Of a stretch of 64,000 nt of DNA, positions 48,079 to 56,029 are shown piece after piece. Origin of the DNA: Burkholderia sp. Bp9142 (GTDB lineage Bacteria; Pseudomonadota; Gammaproteobacteria; Burkholderiales; Burkholderiaceae). A program made the position numbers and the translations under genes. Location: positions 1 to 64,000 of the forward strand of contig NZ_QTPP01000023.1 of assembly GCF_003853415.1 (NCBI RefSeq). The letters run 5' to 3'. The notes under the pieces are model-generated. The model was not told where the DNA came from and made no database searches. It worked only from the letters and a program-made list of their open reading frames with translations. Every line of letters begins with the position of its first letter. The stretch's first letter is position 1.

Positions 48079-49152
48079 TCAGGCGGCGCGCAGTGCGTGG
48101 GCGACCTGCTTGCCGAACGCGTTGCAGCCAATCGTGCCGCCGAGATCCGCGGTGCGCGTGTCGGGGTTCGTGAGCACCGCATCGACGGCTGCGTCGATCG
48201 CATCGGCCGCGGCGATGAACGCCGGCTTGCTCCGGTGTTCGCCGATCCAGCGCATCAGCATGCCGACCGACAGGATCATCGACGTCGGGTTCGCCTTGTC
48301 CTGGTTCTGGATGTCGGGCGCGGAGCCGTGTTGTGCCTGCGCGCAGCACAGGTCATCGCCGGCCATGATCGAGCCGCCGAGACCGAGGCTGCCGGACAGT
48401 TCGGCGGCGAGGTCGCTGAGGATGTCGCCGTAGAAGTTCGTCGCGACGAGCACGTCGAAGCGTTCCGGCGCGCGGACCAGATGCGCCGTCGACGCGTCCA
48501 CGAGCAGGTCGTTGAGCTCGACTTCCGGGAAGTCCTTCGCCACGTGCCGCACGGATTCGAGGAACAGGCCGTCGGTCATGTGGAAGCTGTTCGCTTTGTG
48601 GATCGCCGTCACTTTCTTCTTGCGCTTCATCGCGAGTTCGAATGCGCGGCGCGCGATCCGCTCGCTGCAGTGGCGCGTGATCTTGCGCACCGACAGCGCC
48701 ATGTCCGGCGACGGCATCATCTCGCCCCAGCCGAGGTGCATGTTGCGGTCCGGGTAGAAGCCTTCGGTGGCCTCGCGCATGATCACGAGGTCCATCTGCT
48801 TGCCCTCACGCATGTTCGACGTGAGGAACGGCCGCGTGCGCGACGGCCGCACGTTCGCATACAGGTCGAGATCGCAGCGGAACGCGGCCGACACGTTGCG
48901 TCCGCCCTGCGCGGGCGGCGGGTAGTCGGCGTGGGAGATCGTGCCGAGAATCAGGCCGTCGTAGCTCTTGGCTTTTTCCAGCACGTCGGGGCGCAGCGTC
49001 GTGCCGTGCTTGTCGAGGCTCGCGAAGCCGACGTCTTCGTAGTCGTACTGGAGGCCGAGATCGAACAGGCGATCAGATTTGTCAAGAACGTCGATCGATG
49101 CCGCGATGATTTCGGGGCCGATGCCGTCGCCGGGGAGAACGAGGATGCGCAT
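48079..49152 (-). CDS. isocitrate/isopropylmalate dehydrogenase family protein
   Basis: A 357-residue beta-decarboxylating dehydrogenase. ILVLPGDGIGPEII opens the family fold; RPSRTRPFL, REATEGFYP and the DLAAELSGSLGLGGS region surround the active site. The proteins in this family oxidise a 2-hydroxy acid with a 3-carboxylate (isocitrate, isopropylmalate, tartrate, homoisocitrate). Because leuB and icd have characteristic longer lengths and other contexts, this is more likely a catabolic tartrate-type or substituted-malate dehydrogenase. The substrate is not predictable. Confidence 0.85.
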   Translation of the reverse strand: MRILVLPGDGIGPEIIAASIDVLDKSDRLFDLGLQYDYEDVGFASLDKHGTTLRPDVLEKAKSYDGLILGTISHADYPPPAQGGRNVSAAFRCDLDLYANVRPSRTRPFLTSNMREGKQMDLVIMREATEGFYPDRNMHLGWGEMMPSPDMALSVRKITRHCSERIARRAFELAMKRKKKVTAIHKANSFHMTDGLFLESVRHVAKDFPEVELNDLLVDASTAHLVRAPERFDVLVATNFYGDILSDLAAELSGSLGLGGSIMAGDDLCCAQAQHGSAPDIQNQDKANPTSMILSVGMLMRWIGEHRSKPAFIAAADAIDAAVDAVLTNPDTRTADLGGTIGCNAFGKQVAHALRAA

Positions 49153-49167
49153 GATGATTCGATCCGG

Positions 49168-49593
49168 TTATTTCGAGGAAGTCTGGTGTTCGGCCGATAC
49201 GGCCCGCGTCTCGCCGCCGTCGGCGAGCGTGCGCGTGGCGTCGGTGCGTGCGTAGATCCACAGGATCTTCATCGGCGCCGTCTTCGACACGTTGCGGAAG
49301 CGGTGCGGCACGTTCGGCGGAATGAACGTGGTGTCGAGCGGCTTGAGCCGGTATTCGAGCCCGTCGATGTCGAGGATCGCGTCGCCTTCGACGAGCACGA
49401 CGCTTTCCTGGCAGTTGTGGCTGTGAAACGGAATTTCGACGCCCGGCGCGAACGACGTGTAGCCGGTGATGAAGCTGTCCGAGCCGACGGACTTGCCGAC
49501 CAGCGGCATGGTGCTCGCGCCGCCGCCGCGATCGTAGGTCGGCAGGTTGTCAGGTTGCAGCAGCGCTGCGCCCGAAGGCGTCATGATCGTCAT
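49168..49593 (-). CDS. cupin domain protein
   Basis: A 141-residue single-domain cupin. FHSHNCQESVVLVEGDAILD fits cupin motif 1 (HXH and E), and PPNVPHRFRNVSKT corresponds to motif 2. It is probably a small metal-dependent enzyme or a sugar/acid-binding accessory protein. It lies 15 bases upstream of the dehydrogenase start and 27 bases downstream of the aldehyde dehydrogenase in the same leftward operon. Confidence 0.85.
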   Translation of the reverse strand: MTIMTPSGAALLQPDNLPTYDRGGGASTMPLVGKSVGSDSFITGYTSFAPGVEIPFHSHNCQESVVLVEGDAILDIDGLEYRLKPLDTTFIPPNVPHRFRNVSKTAPMKILWIYARTDATRTLADGGETRAVSAEHQTSSK

Positions 49594-49620
49594 GAAGGAC
49601 TCCTGAGTCGAATCGTAAAT

Positions 49621-50991
49621 TCAGCGGGCCGGACCGAACCAGACCGTCTTGATGTTGGTGAATTCGCGAATGCCGGCAGCACCGAGCTCGCGGCCGTAGC
49701 CGGATTGCTTGATCCCGCCGAACGGCAGCCGCGCATCCGATGCGACCAGGCCGTTGACGAACACCGCGCCCGCTTCGATCCGGCGCACGAGCTGGCGCGC
49801 GGCGTCGAGGTCGGTGGTCCACAGCGCGGCGCCGAGCCCGAATTCCGTCGCGTTCGCGAGCGAGATCGCCTGCTCGATGCCGTCGACGCGCAGGATCGCG
49901 GCCACCGGGCCGAACGTCTCCTCGCACGCGGCGGCCATGTCCGGCGCGACGTGGTCGAGCACCGTCGGCGCGTAGAAGAAGCCGGGGCCGGGCAGCGGCT
50001 CGCCGCCTGCCTTCAGTACTGCACCGGCCTCGACGGTCCGCTCGACCTGGCGATGCAGTTCGTCGCGCAGGTTCGCGCGCGCCATCGGTCCGATCGTGGT
50101 GTCGCGTTGGGTCGGATCGCCCACTTTCAGTTGCGCGACGCCGGCACAGAACAGCTCGACGAAGCGATCTGCGATCTTCTGGTCGACGATGAAGCGCTTC
50201 GACGAGATGCAGCTTTGGCCGGTGTTCGAGAAACGGGCCTTCACCGCGGCCTTCGCGGCCGCCTCGACATCGGCGTCGGCGAGCACGATGAACGGATCGG
50301 AGCCGCCGAGCTCGAGCACCTGCTTCTTCATCGCGCGCCCGGCCTGCGACGCAACTAGTTTGCCGACCGCAGTCGAGCCCGTCAGCGTGACCGCCGCGAT
50401 GCGCGGATCGTCGATCAGTCGAGCGACGTGGTCCGGCTCGATCAGCAGAGACGCGACGAGGCCGGCCGGCACGTCCGCGTCGGCGAATACCGCGTTGATC
50501 GCCAGCGCGCATTGCGGCACGTTGCCGGCGTGCTTCAGGATCGCACCGTTGCCCGCGCACAGCGCGGGCGCCGCGAAACGGATGAACTGCCACAGCGGGT
50601 AGTTCCACGGCATGATCGCGAGCACGACGCCGAGCGGGTCGTACACGACGAAGCTCTCGCTCGCGTTGCTCGCGACGGCTTCGTCGCCGAGATACTGCGC
50701 CGCGTGTTCGGCGTAGAAGTGGCACGTCCACGCGGACTTGTCGACTTCGGCTTCCGCTTCGGCGATCGGCTTGCCCATTTCCAGCGTGATCAGCGCGGCG
50801 AGCTCGGTCTTGCGGCGCAGCAGCACGTCGCCGATGCGTGCGACGGTCGCGGCGCGCACGGCGAGCGGTTCGCGCGCCCAGCGACGTTGCGCGGTGCTCG
50901 CGTCGGCAAGTGCCTGCTCGATTCGCGCGGGCGAGTCGGCGTCGAAGGTGGCCACGATGGTTTCCGTGGCGGGATTCAAGGTGCGAAACAT
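49621..50991 (-). CDS. aldehyde dehydrogenase, succinate-semialdehyde type
   Basis: A 456-residue NAD(P)-dependent aldehyde dehydrogenase. GVVLAIMPWNYPLWQFIRFA and TLTGSTAVGK are cofactor-binding motifs; VLELGGSDPFIVL contains the general-base Glu; and NTGQSCISSKRF contains the catalytic Cys. The whole resembles the GabD/YneI group of semialdehyde dehydrogenases. The start MFRTLNPATETIV at 50991 is the normal family N-terminus. It follows the amidohydrolase by 35 bases in the leftward operon. Confidence 0.9.
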   Translation of the reverse strand: MFRTLNPATETIVATFDADSPARIEQALADASTAQRRWAREPLAVRAATVARIGDVLLRRKTELAALITLEMGKPIAEAEAEVDKSAWTCHFYAEHAAQYLGDEAVASNASESFVVYDPLGVVLAIMPWNYPLWQFIRFAAPALCAGNGAILKHAGNVPQCALAINAVFADADVPAGLVASLLIEPDHVARLIDDPRIAAVTLTGSTAVGKLVASQAGRAMKKQVLELGGSDPFIVLADADVEAAAKAAVKARFSNTGQSCISSKRFIVDQKIADRFVELFCAGVAQLKVGDPTQRDTTIGPMARANLRDELHRQVERTVEAGAVLKAGGEPLPGPGFFYAPTVLDHVAPDMAAACEETFGPVAAILRVDGIEQAISLANATEFGLGAALWTTDLDAARQLVRRIEAGAVFVNGLVASDARLPFGGIKQSGYGRELGAAGIREFTNIKTVWFGPAR

Positions 50992-51025
50992 GGTGTTCGT
51001 GTCCGTGTTCGTGGAGAGGAAGGGT

Positions 51026-52054
51026 TCAGGTGGCCGGTCGTTCGGCGAAGCGATAGAGCCGCGCTGGGTTGTCGACGAGGATCCGCTGACGCAGCGCCGC
51101 GGCATCCGTCCATCCCAGCAACTGGTTCAGCGCGCCGCCGGCGTCTTCGCGGCCAAACGGTTCGATGCGCGTGAGATCGCCGTCGCGGCTGCTGGCGCTG
51201 CCGGTGTGCGGCCAGTCCGACGCCCACAGCATCCGATCGGGGCGCGCGTCGATCAGCGCGCGTGCGATCGGCGCGAGATCGTCGAACTGCGGCGCCTGCC
51301 GCGATGCGCGGTACGGCGCGGACAGCTTCACGTACGCGTTGCCGTGCTTCACGAGATCGACGACGGTCGCGAACGCGGCCTGCTGGCCAAGCAGCTTGTC
51401 GGCGCGCGCGCCCGCGAAATGGTCGAGCACGACGGGGGCGTCGAGTCGGGTGATGTCTGACGCGAGACCCGCGACGACGTCCAGGTCCGCATAGATCTGG
51501 ACTGCCCATCCGAGCGGCGCGACCACATCGGACGCGCGCCGCAACTGGGCCGACGCCACGGACAGGTCGCGCTCGCCGCGCACCTGCAGGTTCAGCCGGA
51601 TGCCACGCACGCCCTGGTCATGCAGCGCCTGTAGTTCGGCATGCGTTGCGGTGTGAGGATCGATGACCGCGACGCCGCGTGCGCGATGCAGCCCGAGTTC
51701 CCGCAGGCCCGCGAGCAGGGCTGCGTTGTCGGTGCCGTACACGCTCGGCTGGACCAGCACGATCCGCTCGATCCCGAGCCGCGACTCGAACGCGAGCAGG
51801 TCGGCGACGCGTGCGCTCCCCGGCGTGTACGAGCGGTTCGGCGCGAACGGGAAGCGCGCCGCGTCGAACAGGTGCACGTGGCAGTCGCAACTTCCCGACG
51901 GCAGCGCCGCGAGTGGGCGAGTCGGGTAGTCCTGCGGATCGACGTTCATCGCTGCTCCCGCGCTGTCGGATGACGAGGCGGCCGAACCCGCGCGTGACAG
52001 CGCAAGGCCGCCGATTGCCGCGAGACTTGCGCCGAGTAGTTGCCTGCGCTGCAC
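51026..52054 (-). CDS. exported amidohydrolase, PDC-hydrolase-like
   Basis: A 342-residue TIM-barrel metal-dependent hydrolase of the type that opens 2-pyrone-4,6-dicarboxylate lactones. CDCHVHLFD (HxH), VLDHFAGAR and WASDWPHTGS contain metal and catalytic residues. The N-terminus MQRRQLLGASLAAIGGLALS with RR is a Tat/Sec-like export signal, which is unusual for this family because its other members act in the cytoplasm. It is the first gene of the leftward operon and divergent from the GntR gene. Confidence 0.87.
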   Translation of the reverse strand: MQRRQLLGASLAAIGGLALSRAGSAASSSDSAGAAMNVDPQDYPTRPLAALPSGSCDCHVHLFDAARFPFAPNRSYTPGSARVADLLAFESRLGIERIVLVQPSVYGTDNAALLAGLRELGLHRARGVAVIDPHTATHAELQALHDQGVRGIRLNLQVRGERDLSVASAQLRRASDVVAPLGWAVQIYADLDVVAGLASDITRLDAPVVLDHFAGARADKLLGQQAAFATVVDLVKHGNAYVKLSAPYRASRQAPQFDDLAPIARALIDARPDRMLWASDWPHTGSASSRDGDLTRIEPFGREDAGGALNQLLGWTDAAALRQRILVDNPARLYRFAERPAT

Positions 52055-52339
52055 ATGGATCTCCTTGAACGATGTGCTGGTTGGAATGGTTGGTATTTTA
52101 CGAACTCAAAAGACCATGTAAAGTGTTTTTTGATGTTTCAAAGTACCGGCGAGGGTAAACGCCGATTCCTGGGTCTATTCGATGTGGACGGGGAGATTTC
52201 CAGAAATTCGCCAGCTAAGGGACGATGTGTCGCTCGTTTTGTCGCTGCCTACATGGTGGGATTTGTGGTCTGGTGTAGTCGCATAAGACCATGTGGTGGC
52301 TGTGGTACGATGCGGTCGTCTTTCGTGATCCGATTCGCC
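52055..52339. promoter_or_regulatory. divergent control region of the amidohydrolase operon and GntR
   Basis: The sequence AAGACCATGT occurs twice here (52110-52119 and 52285-52294), once near each gene start, with an inverted TGGTCT copy at 52266-52271. These are the best candidates for the GntR operator. No gene is in this interval. Confidence 0.5.
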
Positions 52340-53218
52340 ATGACCCGCGCTCTCGCCGACGTGCTCGCGTCGAACATTCATCAGCACATTTCCAATTCCG
52401 GCATGGCGCCCGGCACGCGTTTGCCGGAGCGTTCGCTGGCGGAGCAGTTCAACGTGTCGCGCTCGCCGGTGCGCGAGGCGCTGAAGCGGCTGGCCGCTCG
52501 CGCGGTCGTGATGCCGCATCCCGACGGCGGTTATGCGGTCGCCGAAAGCGCTGCGCCGCTCGACGCGGTCGATTCACCGGAGCTGGCGGACACCGCCGCG
52601 GACGAAGACACCTACCTGTCGATCGCGGAGGACCGGCTCGCCGGCAAGCTCCCCGATCGCGTGACCGAGAACGAGCTGATGCGCCGCTACGGCGTGACGC
52701 GCGCGCAGTTGAACGCGATCCTGCGCCGGATGGTGCAGGAGGGATGGATCGAACGACGGCCGGGGCACGGCTGGATGTTCCAGTCGGTGCTGACGTCCGC
52801 AGAGACCTATCGACAGGGTTACCGGTACCGGCTTCTGATCGAGGCGGCGGGGATCCTCGAGCCGACGTTCCGCGTCGACCGCGATGCGCTGATGCGCTGC
52901 CGCGTCGAGCAGGAAGCGCTCGCGAACGGCGGCGCGCGCACCGCGTCGCCGGCCGCGCTGTTCGATGCGAACAGCCGGCTGCATGAGACGATCGCCGCGT
53001 GTTCGGGCAATGTCTTCATCCTCGACGGCCTGCGTCGTCTCGACCGGTTGCGTCGCCTGATGGAGTACCGCAAAGCGGTCGATCGCGACCAGGCGGAGCG
53101 TCGATGTCGCGAACACCTGACGCTGATCGATCTGTTGATCACCGATCAGCGCGAGGCGGCGGCCGATTTCATGAAGTTGCATCTGCACAACGCGGTGCGG
53201 GAGAAGACTTCCGGTTGA
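52340..53218 (+). CDS. GntR family regulator with second winged helix
   Basis: A 292-residue regulator. First HTH near residues 20-75: GTRLPERSLAEQFNVSRSPV REALKRL. Second winged helix near 110-150: MRRYGVTRAQLNAILRRMVQ EGWIERRPGHGW. The rest is an FCD-like helical ligand-binding domain. It is clearly a paralogue of the regulator at 38556-39449 (RRPGHGW versus RKPGYGW, LEPTFRVDRDALMRC versus LEPGYRLDPRVLERC). The frame is open upstream to 52040, but an ATG at 52340 gives the family start. It probably controls the divergent operon. Confidence 0.85.
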   Translation: MTRALADVLASNIHQHISNSGMAPGTRLPERSLAEQFNVSRSPVREALKRLAARAVVMPHPDGGYAVAESAAPLDAVDSPELADTAADEDTYLSIAEDRLAGKLPDRVTENELMRRYGVTRAQLNAILRRMVQEGWIERRPGHGWMFQSVLTSAETYRQGYRYRLLIEAAGILEPTFRVDRDALMRCRVEQEALANGGARTASPAALFDANSRLHETIAACSGNVFILDGLRRLDRLRRLMEYRKAVDRDQAERRCREHLTLIDLLITDQREAAADFMKLHLHNAVREKTSG

Positions 53219-53277
53219 TATGTGCCGCCAAGTATTGAGGTCCAGCGCAGATCTTTAGCGCAAATGCGCTCGCGCAA

Positions 53278-53985
53278 TCACGCCGACTCGGCGTCGGGCT
53301 CCTTCTCCGCGCGCATGCGGCCGCGCTCTAGTAAGGACGTTTCAGGCGGCGTGATCGGTGTCAGTTCGCCAAGCACAAGCGTCCGCGCTTCCTCTCCTTC
53401 AACACCCAAGCCCCGCAGAATTGCTGCCACGATTTGTTCGGGCTCTTCAGCCATTTCACCGTTGTCGGTGAAGCGTTGGATTGTGGTCAGCGCGATTCCG
53501 GCGATCACGTCGAGCGCCAGCTCGACCGTGACGCCCTGGAACCTGCCGGCCGCCAGTCCTTGCTGGATGTGGACCGGTAGGTACACGTATATCAGGCTGC
53601 TGGGGCCGGCGGCATGCAGGCCGGCCGCTGAAATGAACCGGGCCAGCAGTGGATAGGCGCGTGCGGCATGAAGAAACATCCGCACGCCGCACGCGATTCT
53701 TCGGGCCGGATCTTCGTACGCGCCTACTTCCGTCTCGATCAGGCGAAGCAACTCATTGTTGAGTTCCTGTGTCACCGCCTCGAGTAGTTCCTCGTTCGTT
53801 CGGAAGTAGTTGTAGAAGGTGCCCTGCGACACATCGGCTGCCGCAATGACGTCCTGGATGACACTGGCACCGACCCCTTTTTCTGCAAAAACCAGCATCG
53901 CGCTTTCGATCAGCCGCGCACGCATCCGCTCGCGGCGTTGGGCCGCCACGCGGGTCCGATGGTCAATGGTCGTGGATTCACTCAT
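53278..53985 (-). CDS. TetR family regulator
   Basis: A 235-residue TetR-type repressor. HTH: LIESAMLVFAEKGVGASVIQDV, then ADVSQGTFYNYFRTNEEL (residues 25-75). The long C-terminal domain is the ligand-binding part. It is divergent from the meta-cleavage operon; the 127-bp intergenic stretch carries a nested palindrome over the operon promoter. Its inducer is probably an intermediate of the aromatic pathway. Confidence 0.9.
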   Translation of the reverse strand: MSESTTIDHRTRVAAQRRERMRARLIESAMLVFAEKGVGASVIQDVIAAADVSQGTFYNYFRTNEELLEAVTQELNNELLRLIETEVGAYEDPARRIACGVRMFLHAARAYPLLARFISAAGLHAAGPSSLIYVYLPVHIQQGLAAGRFQGVTVELALDVIAGIALTTIQRFTDNGEMAEEPEQIVAAILRGLGVEGEEARTLVLGELTPITPPETSLLERGRMRAEKEPDAESA

Positions 53986-54039
53986 GTGCCGATTATATGG
54001 TGCGGACGAGGGGCGTCAGAGTCATCGGTAGGTAAAAAC

Positions 54040-54076
54040 GATAGTATTGTCATAATGACAACTATCTCATTACAAT
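54040..54076 (+). promoter_or_regulatory. operon promoter with overlapping TetR operator
   Basis: TTGTCA (54047-54052) and TACAAT (54071-54076), spacer 18, form a good sigma70 promoter 37 bases before the hydrolase ATG. The -35 lies in a nested palindrome: GATAGT (54040-54045), TGTCAT (54048-54053), ATGACA (54055-54060) and ACTATC (54061-54066). Confidence 0.75.
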
Positions 54077-54112
54077 GAATCAACCCTCGCGAAATCAGGA
54101 GCAATCGACGCC

Positions 54113-55003
54113 ATGGATATCCCGTCCATCACGCATGCAATGAACCAGCGCACCGTTCGGGTCGGCGCCCGGCGAATCTTTCTAGCGGAAGCGGGCGAAG
54201 GGCCCGCCGTCCTGATGCTGCATGGTGGCGGACCGGGTGCATCGGGTGTGTCGAATTACGCGCGCAACATTGAAGCGCTTGCTCGTCATTACCGGGTGCT
54301 GGTGCCGGATATGCCCGGATACGGCAAGTCGACCAAGGGTGTCGATCGCAGCGATCCATTCGGCGACTTGGCTGCGAGCATGCTCGGGTTGCTCGATGCG
54401 CTCGGCGTCCGACATGCGCATGCGATCGGGAATTCGCTCGGGGGGGCCTGCGCGTTGCGCATGGCGCTAGAGCGGCCCAATGCGATCGATCGACTGGTGC
54501 TGATGGGGCCGGGCGGCGTCAATACGACGCGGCAGATTCCGACTCCTGGCCTCAAGCGTTTGCTGAACTACTACAAGGGCTCCGGCCCGAGCCTCGAGAA
54601 ACTCACTGAGTTCATTCGAGGTGATCTGGTCTTCGACGGTAACCTCGTGCCGGAAGCTGTGATCCAGGAGCGCTTTCAGGCCAGTATCGACCCGGAGGTC
54701 GTCGCGAGCCCCCCGCTGCTTGGCCCGAAGGGTATTCCAAAGTTCAGCAAGATCGACTTCACGCGAGACGCGCGACTGGCGTCGGTGCGCAATCCGACAC
54801 TCGTGTTGTGGGGAGCTGACGATAAGGTCAACCGTCCAAGCGGCGCGCGTGCGCTCCAGCAACGCATGCCGAACTGCGACTCATATATGTTCAGCAATAC
54901 CGGTCACTGGGTTCAATGGGAGCGGGCGAACGAATTCAATGCCGCCGTGCTGGCGTTCCTGGCGCAGAGCGATGCCAAGGCACGCGCAGCCGCGTCTCGA
55001 TAA
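54113..55003 (+). CDS. alpha/beta hydrolase, meta-cleavage product (C-C) hydrolase type
   Basis: A 296-residue hydrolase of the MhpC/BphD group. VLMLHGGGPGASGVSNYARN is the typical oxyanion region, GNSLGG contains nucleophile Ser108, an Asp lies in LWGADDKV, and the catalytic His in SNTGHWVQWER. Such enzymes cleave 2-hydroxy-6-oxo-dienoates made by extradiol dioxygenases, giving an acid and 2-hydroxypentadienoate. It is the first gene of the operon, followed immediately by the dioxygenase. Confidence 0.92.
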   Translation: MDIPSITHAMNQRTVRVGARRIFLAEAGEGPAVLMLHGGGPGASGVSNYARNIEALARHYRVLVPDMPGYGKSTKGVDRSDPFGDLAASMLGLLDALGVRHAHAIGNSLGGACALRMALERPNAIDRLVLMGPGGVNTTRQIPTPGLKRLLNYYKGSGPSLEKLTEFIRGDLVFDGNLVPEAVIQERFQASIDPEVVASPPLLGPKGIPKFSKIDFTRDARLASVRNPTLVLWGADDKVNRPSGARALQQRMPNCDSYMFSNTGHWVQWERANEFNAAVLAFLAQSDAKARAAASR

Positions 55004-55018
55004 GCGGAGTGTGATGTC

Positions 55019-56029
55019 ATGCCTACTATCGTTAGTCCGCGGCCAACCATAAACAGCCTGTTCGGCCGGGTGCGAATGGGCTACCTGCTGGCCGAATCGG
55101 TCCGGCTTCGCGAATGGTCGACGTTCGCGTCCGAGGGGCTTGGTCTGCATGTCGATACATCCGATACGCGGGTCGTCGCATGCCGAATTGATGCGCATCA
55201 GCGCCGCCTGATTATTCGCGACGGCGCAGCGGAAGACGTCATTGCGATCGGATGGCAACTGGATGACGAGGCTGCGCTCGAGCTTGCCATCGCACGCATG
55301 TCCGCACGGGGGATTCGCGTCGCCGAAGGGAGCCGCGATGAGGCCGCGATGCGTGGCGTGGAGCGGTTCTGGTACTTCGCGGGTCCGAAGAAACTGCGCA
55401 CCGAACTGTTCACGACCGCAGTTTTTGGCGAACAACCTCTGCAAATGAAGGCTACGGGTTTCGTGACCGGCGCTTCCGGGATGGGGCACGTCGCCGTGAC
55501 GACCCGGCAACCCGAAGTGATGCAGACGTTTTGGAAGGAGGTGTTCGATGCGCGCCTGTCCGACGAAATTGAAGACAAGATCGACGGTCTGAACCTCGAT
55601 TTCGCCTTCCTGCGATTCAACGAACGACACCATTCGTTCGCGACTGCATCGACGCGCGGCATTCGCCTGAATCCGCTGCGCACGCAGATTCACCACATGA
55701 ATCTCCAGTGCGCGTCGATCGACGATGTGACGCAGGCCTATCTGCGGTGCCGTGCGATGGGTTATCCAATCGCCAATGCGATCGGCCAGCATCCAAACGA
55801 TCGCGAACTTTCTTTCTATGTCGAGACGCCATCGGGTTTCGAGATTGAACTCGGATGGAATCCAATCGTCGTCGACGAGCGGACGTGGCGGCCGACGGTT
55901 TATCAGGGCATCAGTCTGTGGGGGCATCGTCCCGAAAACCTCAACCTGGGAGTTAGGCTCGGCCGTGTTCGTCGCGCGCTCGCTTCCCTGGTGCGTCCGG
56001 AATTTTCTGTACAAGGAGAGCAGTCATGA
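55019..56029 (+). CDS. type I extradiol ring-cleavage dioxygenase
   Basis: A 336-residue two-domain VOC protein of the BphC/HsaC class. The Fe(II) ligands are His157 (GMGHVAVTT), His225 (HHMNLQ) and Glu277 (FEIELGW). The second half has the conserved QHPNDRELSFYVETPSGFEI element. It cleaves a catechol-type ring next to the hydroxyls. The enteric mhp pathway instead uses a LigB-type (type III) MhpB, so this operon differs at its central step. It overlaps the next gene by 4 bases (ATGA). Confidence 0.92.
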   Translation: MPTIVSPRPTINSLFGRVRMGYLLAESVRLREWSTFASEGLGLHVDTSDTRVVACRIDAHQRRLIIRDGAAEDVIAIGWQLDDEAALELAIARMSARGIRVAEGSRDEAAMRGVERFWYFAGPKKLRTELFTTAVFGEQPLQMKATGFVTGASGMGHVAVTTRQPEVMQTFWKEVFDARLSDEIEDKIDGLNLDFAFLRFNERHHSFATASTRGIRLNPLRTQIHHMNLQCASIDDVTQAYLRCRAMGYPIANAIGQHPNDRELSFYVETPSGFEIELGWNPIVVDERTWRPTVYQGISLWGHRPENLNLGVRLGRVRRALASLVRPEFSVQGEQS

